This document shows positions 45,124-54,358 of a DNA stretch of 64,000 bases, one piece after another; the stretch's first letter is position 1; each line of letters opens with the position of its first letter. Source of the stretch: Polysphondylium violaceum (lineage: Eukaryota; Evosea; Eumycetozoa; Dictyosteliales; Dictyosteliaceae); the NCBI GenBank assembly GCA_000277445.1, contig AJWJ01000012.1, positions 1 to 64,000 on the forward strand, in the 5' to 3' direction. The position numbers and the translations under genes are program-made. A model generated the notes under the pieces. That model had not been told where the DNA came from. It worked only from the letters and a program-made list of their open reading frames with translations, and did not search any database.

Positions 45124-46510
45124 ATGGTTAAAGTAAGTATATTGATAAATAGATAAAGTTGTATTTTAATATAGATATTAATATTAAAAAAATCAATAAT
45201 AATAGGAAAGAACATATTATGATAGATTAGGAGTTAATCCAGAATGTACAGAAGATGAATTAAAGAAAGCCTATAGAAAGATGGCAATTAAATATCATCC
45301 AGATAAAAATCAAGGTGAAGGTAAAGCTGCTGCCGAAGAGAAATTTAAAGAGATTAGTGAAGCCTATGAAGTATTGAGTGATCCTGAAAAGAGAAAGATG
45401 TATGATCAACATGGTAGTGAAGGACTCAAAGAGGGTGGCTTCCATGCAACCTCTGCAGAAGATTTATTCTCTTCATTCTTTGGCAGTATGGGTGGAGGTA
45501 TGGGTGGTTTTGATTTTGGTAGTGCCACTGCAGATGGTATGGGTGGATTTACTTTTGGTGGAATGGGTGGCGGAATGGGTGGTGGTCGTAGAGCAAAGCA
45601 ACATAAAGGTGAAAATATAGAACATGAAATGTATAGAACCCTCGAGGAATTGTATAATGGTAAAAATGTTAAAATCGCAATCAACAGAGACGAAGTCTGT
45701 AAAACTTGTCGTGGATCTGGATCCAACAAACCCGGTGTCTCGTCCACTTGTGGCAAATGCAAGGGATCGGGCTCTGTATTTATGGCCAAGCAAATGGGTC
45801 CAGGTATGATTCAACAAATGCAAACAAAGTGTCCCGACTGTAATGGAACCGGAGACAAAATTAGCGAAGCCGACAAGTGTTCCACCTGTAAGGGTAAAAA
45901 GTTGGTACCCGGCAAAAAGATTGTACAATTTCTCGTTGAAAAAGGCACCAGAGACGGAGAGAGAATCATGCTCAAAGGCGAAGGCTCAGAGTATCCGAAT
46001 GCTCCCTCTGGTGATGTAATCATCACCATTAAAGAAAAGCCACATGCAACATTTAAAAGACGTGGAAATGATTTGGTTTTACAAAAGAGAATTAAACTCT
46101 TGGACTCAATCGCCGGTACCTCATTTACAATTCCAACATTGGATAACCGTAAGCTCTGGGTCACAGTAAACAAAGGTGAAAACATAAAACAAGGAGACAT
46201 GAGAATTATCGAAGGAGAAGGCATGCCAATCAAAGGTTCCGCCAAAAAAGGTCATCTCGCAGTAATATTCGACATTGAATATCCAAGTCTCAGTTCTGAA
46301 GACATCAAGAAACTAGAGGGCATTTTACCAAAATCAGCTGCTCCCACCGTCAGTAAAACTGATTGTAAACCTGTAAATTTAGTTAAAGGATCCTATTCTC
46401 AACAACCAAGACCTCAACAACATCAAGCCTACGATGACGACTATGAACAAAATTTCAGAGGTCATAATTTTGGCAATGCTGCCCAAGCTCAACAATGTCA
46501 ACAACAATAA
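45124..46510 (+). CDS. Type A (class I) DnaJ/Hsp40 co-chaperone
   Basis: Two exons: a 9-base first exon coding M-V-K (45124-45132) and 45206-46510, for 437 residues. Type A J-proteins stimulate Hsp70 ATPase and deliver unfolded clients. The J-domain starts [24 protein letters not shown] and has the essential HPD in [11 protein letters not shown] Gly/Phe-rich linker follows ([10 protein letters not shown]…). The zinc-finger domain has four CxxCxGx-type motifs: [24 protein letters not shown] and CSTCKGKK; the last lacks the final Gly. The C-terminal client-binding domains follow, with [21 protein letters not shown]. The end is Gln-rich with QCQQQ, resembling the CaaX tail of Ydj1/DNAJA1 but with extra residues after Cys, so prenylation is doubtful. 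The presence of all domains makes this a Ydj1/DNAJA1-2 orthologue. Confidence 0.94.
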
Positions 46511-46769
46511 TATTATTAAATTAATAATATAGATATAAATTCCAACAATAAATTGTCAAATCATTGTGATTTCTTTTGTATATAGTTTTTTAAAATCAAA
46601 TCAAATTAAAAAAATTGGGTTTTTTTTTCTTTATAAAAAGTGAAATTTGATTGGATGATAGAAATCGAATCAATAAATTTGAGAATAAAAATTGGATTAA
46701 AAAAAAAGGGTCAATTTGGTAAATGAAAATTATTTAATCATATTTTAGATAAAGAGATAGACAAATAAA

Positions 46770-48051
46770 ATGAATATAATTATAGTAATTTTTTTATTGT
46801 CAACTTGTTGTAATGTTATTTCCTCAACTATGTTTGGTGGTTATATGAGTATTGAAGAAGATAGAGAAAAGATAAGTTCAACCTATCTATTTCCTACGAA
46901 CTCTAATGACTTTATTATTATATCAACATTACACGGTGACTTGTTTAGATTAAAAGTATCTCAACAGAGAATTGTAAAAAATGTTGTAGTTGATAATTTA
47001 TATCAAAATCAAGAATCTGGTAGTACTAGTACGGGATATCTTGATGATGACAATAATAGATTTTATTTTGCTACCACTAGAAATTCATTCAACACTACAC
47101 CACCTACAGTTGATATTACTTGTTTTGATGGTCAACAATTATCTGTTCTAAATTCCTTCATGGTAATTATTATTTAAAAAAAGATTTAGTAATTATTATT
47201 ATTAACAGTAGAATACTAAACTATTATAGATTGAAAATGAATCAATTCCATTTAATCAAAATTCATTTTTTGTTGATGTCACCACTGGGTATATTTATTT
47301 GATTGGGTCTAGTAGAATATTTAAATTTGTATATAATGTTCAAGGACTTCAATTTGTTCAATCTATTACTTATCCAATTAGTTGTATATTCCCTTCATCA
47401 GCTGCGTTCAATTCTAACAAACAAATGATCTATCTTGGTTGTACAGCCAGCAATGGATTTCTATATGAGATCTCAATGTCAAATCTCAATGTCACCCATA
47501 CTCATATGTATTATTATGGTGAAAGTATATTATCACTTCTGCTTGCTCCATTGGACTCCTATACATTCATAGGGGGAACTCCAAAAGGACGCGGTATTAC
47601 AGACTCTGTTCCTTTTCACATTGTGTCTTTTTCCATTGATGGTCAGGATCCTGGTGAATACAGAGATCGTCAAGTATCCTACGGAGAGCCTTCGACTGCA
47701 GCCTCTGACGGCAAGCAATATGGAGTGTTTGTGTTCGAGCATGAGATTATGTTAATCAATCTCGTCGAAATGGACAACTCGGTGGTGGGCCTAGACTACT
47801 ACGAGTCGTTTGTGGGTCTGACCAGCGTATACAGCTCCTCCACCAACCAGGTAATCGTGACTACCAACTCTTCGTATATTTATTTCTACAATATGCCAAA
47901 CACCACCCCACCACATTTGGTCGTACCCTACTACATTGCCTTTCCAGTGCTCATTGTGGGCATTTTGATCATTTTATTGATATGCAAATTTATCCACTCG
48001 TGCATCAAATGCAAAAAGAGCAAGAACTCTGACTATACCCCCATCCTCTAA
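46770..48051 (+). CDS. Type I membrane protein, unknown extracellular domain
   Basis: Two exons, 46770-47162 and 47230-48051, give 404 residues. The N-terminus is a signal peptide (MNIIIVIFLLSTCCNVISS). The ectodomain of about 330 residues has repeated beta-strand-like segments such as FIIISTLHGDLFRLKV, GYIYLIGSSRIFKFVY and VIVTTNSSYIYFYNM, recalling blades of a beta-propeller, and contains N-glycosylation sequons. One membrane helix lies near the C-terminus (YYIAFPVLIVGILIILLICKF), followed by a short tail rich in Cys and Lys (CIKCKKSKNSDY). I do not recognise the family by name, but secreted propeller-like membrane proteins of this layout are common in dictyostelids. A surface receptor or adhesion role is possible and unproven. 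GC content rises toward the 3' end. Confidence 0.75.
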
Positions 48052-48368
48052 AATTCCTATCACTTTCTCTCTGTGTGTACAACCATCAATCAAGAGTTTG
48101 AGGTTGAAATCTATAAATTCAGTGAACCCTAATTTGGATTATCAACCACCATTCCCCCCTTTTTCTGTTGCCCAATAAAATGTGTTTTTTTTTACAATAA
48201 CCCATTTTTTATCAGTTTTTAGATTTTTTTTTCAATTTTTTTTCTTCTGTCGAGATATTTTAATTTTATTATAATTGTGTGATTTTTAATGAAATCGGTA
48301 TTTAAGTCTAAATGTGCACATCATTTCATTTTATTTTTAATTTTTATTAAACACACACATAACGCACA
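48052..48368. promoter_or_regulatory. Promoter region of the sodC-like gene
   Basis: About 0.3 kb of T-rich DNA with several T8-T9 tracts (48185-48245) before the SOD start. No gene was seen. Confidence 0.45.
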
Positions 48369-49028
48369 ATGAAGTACACTTATTTCTTACTGTTATGTAT
48401 CTTGTCTGTAGCTGCTGTCAAAGCAGACTACTACTATGCATCATGTGTCTTTTTAGCTGGCGGTCAAGTTGAAGGTTCAATTCAATTTACTCAAAATGTA
48501 TGATATTGTCGTATTAATATATATTTTTGTTAAGTATATTTATATTAATATATTAAAATTTAAATTACAGGACGAGGGTCTCCATGTATATACAAATGTT
48601 ACTGGCTCAGGTTTAAAGAGCGGTTCAAACCATACCATTTTAATCTACCAAGTAAGTAAACTTTATATTTCTTTCTTTCTTTCATTCGATTGTTAATAAT
48701 ATAAAAAATAGTATGGTGACATGCCAAGTGGCTTTGGAGGAGTTCTGACCGGTCCACCCGCTAAACTAAACGATGCTTGTACTGATGCTGCTGGTGATTT
48801 GGGTAATTGGACAGTCTCTGGAACCAATATCAATCAATTTAAAACATTTAACAAAGGTTTTTGGACCCCCTCTCTAAATAATACTGATTATAACATTATT
48901 GGTCGTGGTATTCAAATTTGGGAGTTAGGTATGGACTGTGATAACCAAGCTAATCTTGGTAAATTGTAAGTAATCATCATCATTAGTAATAATATTTTGT
49001 TGATTTAAATAGTATTAACAATGATGTA

Positions 49029-49108
<80 letters not shown>

Positions 49109-50013
49109 GACTTGGTCAATGTGTTATTGGTATTTCCAATGCTACTCTTGTTTCAGTCAATTCACCAATCAAACAATATGTCTCTGTTGGTGGTAACAAT
49201 CTTGCTCAATCAAACACTCCAACACAATATGCTGTTTGTGAATTCAAATCTTCTTATCCAGCCACCAGTGCTGTTGCTAACATCCAAGGTCGTGTTGTTT
49301 TCAGACAAAATGCTAAAGGTGAATTGGTCTATGTTGTCGGTAGTTTTGACATTCCATCGAGTCCTAAAGTCGCCCACGGTTTACATATTCACACTCTTGG
49401 TGATCTTACAAACGGTGGCAACAACGGTAAGCCAGACGGTAGCAGTGTTGGTGGTCACTGGAAGAACTCCAATCAAGTTCATGCTCTTCCAAGCGACTCT
49501 AACAACCAAACTAGAGACCTTGGTGATCTTGGTAACCTTTGCTACAACCCTCAAGCCAACCAATTCTACTATTCATACAACGTTAACAACTTTGACATCA
49601 CCTCTGCCTGGGGTACCCAAAATATCATTGGTAGAGCTATGGCCCTCCATGCCACTGCTGATTTAGGTAACGCCAATGTTGGTGGCTCTCGTGTTGCTTT
49701 ATGTGTTATTGGTCTCATGAGCCAACAAGGTACCGTTCCAACATCTCCACAATCAAACACTGCTCCAGGAACTTGCACCGTTGAAGCCTCCTCTGAAGCC
49801 TCTTCTGAAAGTCAAGGTACCACCACGACTGCTACTGGTGGTTCAACTACCACTACTGCTACTGGTGGTTCAACTACTACTTCTACTGGTGGTTCAACTT
49901 CTACTGGCACTGGTGATTCTACCACCACTACTGGAGGTAATAGCGCTGCTTTAAATTCTCCATCATTATTTGTTGCTTTCATTATCGCTGTAATGATTTC
50001 AATGTTACTTTAA
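48369..50013 (+). CDS. sodC: GPI-anchored tandem Cu/Zn superoxide dismutase (SodC-like)
   Basis: Four exons, 48369-48497, 48571-48651, 48712-48965 and 49110-50013, give 455 residues. SodC-type enzymes sit on the outer face of the plasma membrane and dismutate superoxide. There is a signal peptide (MKYTYFLLLCILSVAAVKA). Two SOD-like domains follow. The first (~20-165) keeps the scaffold (VEGSIQFTQ, DAAGDLGNWTVSG, YNIIGRGIQIWELG) but has lost the metal-binding His residues. The second (~180-385) has HGLHIHTLGD, GGHW, QVHALP, GDLGN and NIIGRAMALHATADLG, supplying all but one of the usual ligands; RDLGDLGN has Asp where the fourth His of the zinc site is usual. The tail is a Ser/Thr stalk of ATGGSTTT-type repeats and a hydrophobic GPI signal (SPSLFVAFIIAVMISMLL). 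Confidence 0.9.
49028..49108. repeat. (AAT)n microsatellite in the last sodC intron
   Basis: About 27 uninterrupted copies of an ATA/AAT trinucleotide fill the 3' half of the intron 48966-49109. The intron's 3' splice AG (aataag) sits directly at the repeat end, so there is no pyrimidine tract. Confidence 0.93.
49812..49905 (+). repeat. In-frame ATGGSTTT stalk repeats
   Basis: Several near-identical units of about 30 bases (actgctactggtggttcaac-like) encode the Thr/Ser/Gly stalk before the GPI signal of the SodC-like protein. Confidence 0.8.
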
Positions 50014-50228
50014 ATAAATTATTATAAATTATTTATTATTTTATAAATACAATATTACTTGAATTTAGCATTTAAATGATAAGAAATTGGATCATTTCAA
50101 GTATAGGGCAGGTTTATTCAATAAGATTTAATACTAAAATTTACTTTATAAAAAAGGCTTTTGACTCAGTATCTCAAAGTGCAATTGAAAAAAACATTTG
50201 GGTATAGTAACAATTCTCAACCACAATA

Positions 50229-50493
50229 ATGAATATGATCATAGGCACTAAAGTTCAAATCGAAATCCATCAATACAATAGATATCAAATGCTGTATCGA
50301 GCAAGGCTGCCAAAAAAACAAACAACACTGGCTAAAGATCAGACAGGTTGCCTATGATACTATCACATCAGCTGCCAACGACAAAGAACTCTTGATTTCA
50401 TCGTTTATCCTCTTTGGTCTCTGTTTTTTTACTAGCCGCGCACTCTACCATCAGTTGATACAGGTAGTGAGAGATTGGGAGGCCTCTGCATAA
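50229..50493 (+). CDS. Candidate small single-pass membrane protein (about 87 residues) with an apparent frameshift in an A7 run
   Basis: This region is GC-richer than its surroundings and looks coding. From the ATG at 50229 the frame reads MNMIIGTKVQIEIHQYNRYQ… up to LPKK. From the A7 run at 50312-50318 the coding-like frame is one base further on: KQHWLKIRQVAYDTIT, then a membrane helix (LLISSFILFGLCFFTSRAL) and a polar end …VVRDWEASA before TAA at 50491. One A too many in the homopolymer would explain the break. Alternatively it is a decayed gene. The second frame is free of stops for about 84 codons. I do not recognise the protein; small single-helix proteins of mitochondrial or ER complexes look like this. 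It lies between SodC-like and a tRNA gene. Confidence 0.45.
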
Positions 50494-50622
50494 TTTGGTG
50501 TTAAACTATGAGTGTAGGTTAGAGAGGACAGCCGCATGTAGTATTTTGTTTTTATCAACAAAAAGACTTTTTTTTGTAAAATTTTATATAAATATATATA
50601 AATATATTGATTTAAACATCAA

Positions 50623-50694
50623 GGCTCCATAGCATAGTGGTATTGCGCTTCCCTAGTAAGGAAGAGGTCATGGGTTCGATCCCCATTGGAGCCT
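50623..50694 (+). tRNA. tRNA-Thr (anticodon AGT)
   Basis: A full cloverleaf: acceptor GGCTCCA pairs with TGGAGCC; the anticodon stem CTTCC/GGAAG encloses loop ctagtaa (anticodon AGT); the T arm has GGGTTCGATCCCC (box B). No intron. A T6 run directly after the acceptor serves as the RNA polymerase III terminator. Confidence 0.95.
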
Positions 50695-51161
50695 TTTTTA
50701 TTGAACCGATCTTTTATCGGTAAAGATGGAATGCGAGTCACCCACGGCTCGACTCTCAACACCTACACGTCCACACCGTAATGACATTAAAGACCGCCTC
50801 AATAAAACTGTCTCTTCCACTCAAATAGAATGGTTGAGTAAAAAATTTTTTTAAAAAAAAAGTTGGAATGAATGATGAATGTAATAGGAATAAATAACCC
50901 TATTAATGAACTATAATCATCTCTGGATTTGAACTCATTTGTGGTCAATCCATGACTGGAAAAATCTTTGTTATTAAATGAATCTTTTAATAAACAATGA
51001 TATTAATCATTGTATTATTAGTACACATAGATATTAGACAAAATAAAACTTATAGGGTAGAAGGGTGCACACCCAACTGAAGTTTATTTACATTAAATTT
51101 TTTTATTTCTTAGATTTTTATTTTTTTGAAATAGATTCCCCTTTTGTTCCCAAGATCATAA
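50695..51161. other. tRNA-downstream region with a GC-rich island and left inverted-repeat arm
   Basis: Bases ~50705-50840 are much GC-richer than normal intergenic DNA and hold a 42-codon frame from ATG 50726 to TAA 50852-50854 (starts MECESPTARL). This could be a small gene or a remnant of an element that inserts beside tRNA genes; neither is proven. The rest is AT-rich and includes the left arm (50921-50969) of the inverted repeat listed separately. Confidence 0.35.
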
Positions 51162-51725
51162 TCATAATGAATGATCACAACAAATAGAATTCATACAAAT
51201 AGTATGTTTAACGTCAGTATCACTATTATTTTTATCGTCTGTTGATCTATTATTTAAACCATCATGATGATGACGGTGATGACCACCACCAAGACGAGCG
51301 CCCAATAAACGATTGATACCACGATCATCATCATATGAATTGGATAAAAAGAGTGGTTTTGTGATTATTATTTTATTCCTAAACTCACCCATAGCCTTAT
51401 ATAATCTTATATAATATAATTTTATAGTTGAGCATTCAAAAACCAATTTTGTATTTAAGGATAATCCAGATTGGGATCCGTAATTAAGAGATATTGAATT
51501 ATTTCCAAAAACGGTAATGCGTTTTGCATTACACAAGGGAGACCAGATACACAAAATGAACACAAAACTCAATCCTCTAATTAACTAAATAATCTAATGA
51601 GAAAAATCTATATAAGGCTATGTTTCTTATGATGAAGAATAAAAACATAATGTTTTTCCAAATTTTTATAAAAAGATTTTTCCTGTTAATCATGGATTGA
51701 CCACAAAGAGTTCAATTCCACAGAT
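50921..51725. repeat. About 0.8-kb unit bounded by inverted repeats
   Basis: The left arm at 50921-50969 and the reverse complement of the right arm at 51673-51725 share two long blocks, TTTGTGGTCAATCCATGA and GGAAAAATCTTT, plus TTGAACTC, with small gaps. The arms are about 45-50 bases and about 80% alike by eye. They enclose the secreted-type minus-strand frame 51162-51572. The layout could be a small DNA-transposon-like unit or a duplicated, inverted regulatory segment. No target-site duplication is evident. Confidence 0.5.
51162..51572 (-). pseudogene. Secreted-type small protein frame without a clear start
   Basis: The frame has about 136 codons and begins after an in-frame TAG without any ATG. 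It opens with a signal-peptide-like stretch (LSFVFILCIWSPLCNA), then a polar domain (KRITVFGNNSISLNYG…), a His-rich patch (GGGHHRHHHDGLNN) and a Cys-containing end (CMNSICCDHSL). A first exon could be joined through the acceptor-like TTATTTAG or AATTAG just upstream, but I could find no ATG exon with a donor. An internal ATG would give 77 residues without the signal. It is therefore either a gene with an unseen first exon or a decayed copy. It lies within the inverted-repeat unit. Confidence 0.35.
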
Positions 51726-52042
51726 AAATTAAGTTCTAAAATATGTTTCTATTACTCTACATCAAAAAAAGATGAGTAACTTGATCACTCTCTAAGGTTG
51801 GTGGGCTCTATTATGTATGTTCGTTATCATTAAAATTATTATCCAGAATAAAAATAGGTTATATGTTTAATTCAATTTTTATTTTAAAACATTCAAGATT
51901 TAAACTAAAGGATTGAAATAGATAGACAAATTATCTATAGAATTATCCATGAATCAAAAAAAATAGTAATAAAACCAATAATTATTATTAAAATTATTTT
52001 ACAAAAAATGAATTTATTAATTGAAATTTATACGCATAAAAT
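51573..52042. other. Intergenic, about 0.47 kb
   Basis: AT-rich DNA holding the right arm (51673-51725) of the inverted repeat and, beyond it, no recognisable gene. It lies downstream of the convergent-orientation Hcp-like gene's 3' end. Confidence 0.4.
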
Positions 52043-53147
52043 TTAATAACCATAGAATTTACCATCAGAGGTTCTAAATAAAATATGAGTAGGTACATCA
52101 CTATTAAATGATTGATCAGCTTCGATTTCACAGTGATCCTCTTGTGAATAAATAGATTCAATCGTTTCAAGTGGGATATTAAACTTTTCAGCGATAGCAG
52201 AGATAATTGATTTTTTATCAAAACTAACAACTTGAACAACTTTATAGACGACCGGTGCACTGTTGGAAAGTACTTTAATTTTGTAAGAGGATGGTTTAAC
52301 TTCTGGTAAATCATAGTCTGTAACCAAACCAAGTTCTTTAATTAAAGCAACCATAGATGGGTCGTGAGAGCTTAAGTTTACCATCAAAGTCTTTTTAGCA
52401 TACTCCAACAAAGTTTTGGTAGGTTCACCTTTGGTTGAATGAACAGTTTTTGAACCAGTTTTGTTGATGTTATCCCATTTATAGACTTGACTCACTTCAA
52501 ATTCTGATGATAGGATATCCATATCAATGTATTTTGTTTTGATAATTTTAGCATTAATACTAAGAGTTTCTACAGGTTTGCCACCAGTACCGCCACTTAC
52601 TGAAACGTTGGTGATTTGTACATATTCAAGTTCATATTCAATAATGTTAACCTTGTTATTCTTTACATCTCCAACTGAACGGAAAATGGCATGTGGAAGG
52701 ATTTGAGAGGCACAACAGAGATAGTTTAATGAAGGTGAATCAGCAGTTACAAATTTGGTACAAGTTAATTCTCCCAGATGTATAGCATCATCATCATTGT
52801 CACCTCTTCCTCTTTTATTTTGAGCTGCAACATTATGAGAAAAGGACATGACCTCCATCCATCCATCGTGAACAGCTGAAAGGACCTATAGGTTGTGTGT
52901 GTTAATTATTGATAATCATCAATCGATTGAATAAAAAAATTAAATGAAAACATACATTTTCTTCATCATCATCCATCATATGTCTTCTTCTTGGAACATT
53001 GGTGGGGGTAGTAGGTGGTGGTACACTAGCAGGTGTATTGAGTCCGGCACAAAGTAGATCCTTTTGATTCTCAATGGTGGGAATTTGATAGTTTGGATTT
53101 CTGAAATTGATATCAATTGGAAGATATAAATAGATAGCTTTTGTCAT
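52043..53147 (-). CDS. Hcp-like (type VI secretion tube / phage tail tube fold) protein with extra C-terminal domain
   Basis: Two exons, 53147-52956 and 52885-52043, join in phase 0 to 344 residues. The N-terminus MTKAIYLYLPIDI is followed by a polar insert, then a region closely resembling the Hcp family: DGWMEVMSFSHNV (bacterial: EIDVLSWSWG), LGELTCTKFVTADSPSLNYLC (bacterial: VQDLSFTKYVDKASPKLM.AC), PHAIFRSVGDV, IIEYELEYVQITNVSVSGG (bacterial: EYL.ITL..VLVSS….G) and ETLSINAKIIKTKY (bacterial: E.V.LNF…..Y). Hcp proteins form hexameric rings in bacterial secretion tubes. The last ~85 residues (YKVVQVVSFDKKSIISAIAEKF…) look like a small alpha/beta, ubiquitin-like domain not found in standard Hcp. 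There is no signal peptide. The spliceosomal intron and host-like composition make contamination unlikely. The eukaryotic role is unknown. Confidence 0.72.
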
Positions 53148-53731
53148 TTTGATTTAAATTGATTGTAGAGTAAAGAGTATTATGTAAAGTGAATTATGAA
53201 AATGACAACTAATCTCAATTTAATTTATACTAAAACTCTTTTGCTTCATTCTTTTGTTTTTTCATTGTGTCTAGAAATTTTCTATTTTTTTTTCATTTCC
53301 ACATGATTTGATTTTTTTTGTATTTTTTTTTTTTGTATTTTTTTTCTTTTTTTTTTTTTTTTTCTGGATTCGGAATTTTTACTCCTTTGCTTGTCAATGT
53401 TTTTATTGTGCCAAATTTAAATTCTTGAAAATTTTTAATAAGTTTTATTTATCACAGGCAATATTTTTAATGGATATGATGGAAGGATTGAACGAGTCGA
53501 CCAATTTCATAAGAGTAAAGGTATGACTTTTCATTATATTGCCATCCTATTATTTATCAATTGGTATGAATAAAAGTGAGATAAACCATAGATAAAATAA
53601 CAAAATGAGATTTATATAATAGTTAAGAGAATAAAAGTCCACCAAATGAATTCATTTGTTTATAGTTAAACAAAATATTAAAATAATTATTAAAACCTGT
53701 TGGAAGAGATAATTTTGAAGTTTGAATCACC
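53148..53731. other. Intergenic with a possible orphan short exon
   Basis: Mostly T-rich DNA (T runs at 53308-53365). At 53470-53520 a short ATG segment (MDMMEGLNESTNFIRVK) sits between an acceptor-like ATCACAG and a perfect donor-like GTATGA and looks like an isolated first exon. I could not find a convincing second exon; the nearest acceptor leads to a stop after six codons. Confidence 0.3.
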
Positions 53732-54028
53732 ATGGGAAGTCATTCCAGTTTTGCTCCTTTTCACCATATAGGGATGGTGAGTTTTACACACCTTTCAAAT
53801 ATTTGTATTTGTTTAATTTTCAGTCATAAATAATAGTAAAATGTACTGTATTTTTGTTGCATTGTTAAACGTTTTGTGTCTCAATAGGTAGACCTTTTTA
53901 AGCAATACAAATTACCTGTATGGTCGTTTTGTGTGTTTATTTTATTAATACAACTTTCCTATTATATATATTTATTCGATTTCACATTTCGAATTCTATC
54001 CCATTGGTCTTTGTTAAAGGTTTTGTGA
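53732..54028 (+). CDS. Possible small two-exon membrane protein (61 residues)
   Basis: Exons 53732-53776 and 53888-54028, donor GTGAGT, acceptor CTCAATAG, phase 0. Translation: MGSHSSFAPFHHIGM, then VDLFKQYKLPVWSFCVF, a hydrophobic segment (ILLIQLSYYIYLFDF) and SLLKVL before TGA. The start context (caccATGG) is good. In AT-rich DNA a stop-free run of this size can occur by chance, and another frame across the first exon (FESPWEVIPVLLLF) is also open, so this is tentative. No family was recognised. Confidence 0.3.
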
Positions 54029-54358
54029 CTGAAATACACGAGGATAAAAACTATAAATATAAAGTATTGAGATTTTAAGTTAAGATATAGATTAAAAAAA
54101 TCGACTAATGAATTCAAAGAATTCATTGGGTATTTATAGTTTTATTGATTGTAAAAATAAAATAATAATTAATTTTTAATTTAATTAATTTAACTGGAAT
54201 TGTGTCGGTTGGAAAATGATAGATTTATCGTAGATCTTAGTGATAGATCAGATAAATTTTCATCAATAATATCTATGAGTAATCTTTGTTTTCATTACAA
54301 ATGAATTCAAAGATATCATTTTCCAACTGCCCGACAAAAGCTTTCTCTCATGAAAAAA
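54029..54358. other. tRNA-proximal region with palindrome and long inverted repeat
   Basis: AT-rich sequence with a perfect 9-base palindrome around AAA (54107-54127, AATGAATTC/GAATTCATT) and an inverted repeat of 54203-54221 against 54314-54336 (tgtcggttggaaaatgata; the second arm has a 4-base interruption) with a loop of about 92 bases. No coding frame. Confidence 0.55.

Noticed and set aside
50931-50940. tRNA gene suggested by a box-B-like GAGTTCAAATCC in the inverted-repeat arm
   Set aside because: No A box, no anticodon arm and no acceptor stem could be built around it.
53308-53526. 72-residue plus-strand frame
   Set aside because: The first part is Phe/Val-rich translation of T runs. 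Only the last 17 codons, after an acceptor-like AG, look exon-like and are reported separately.
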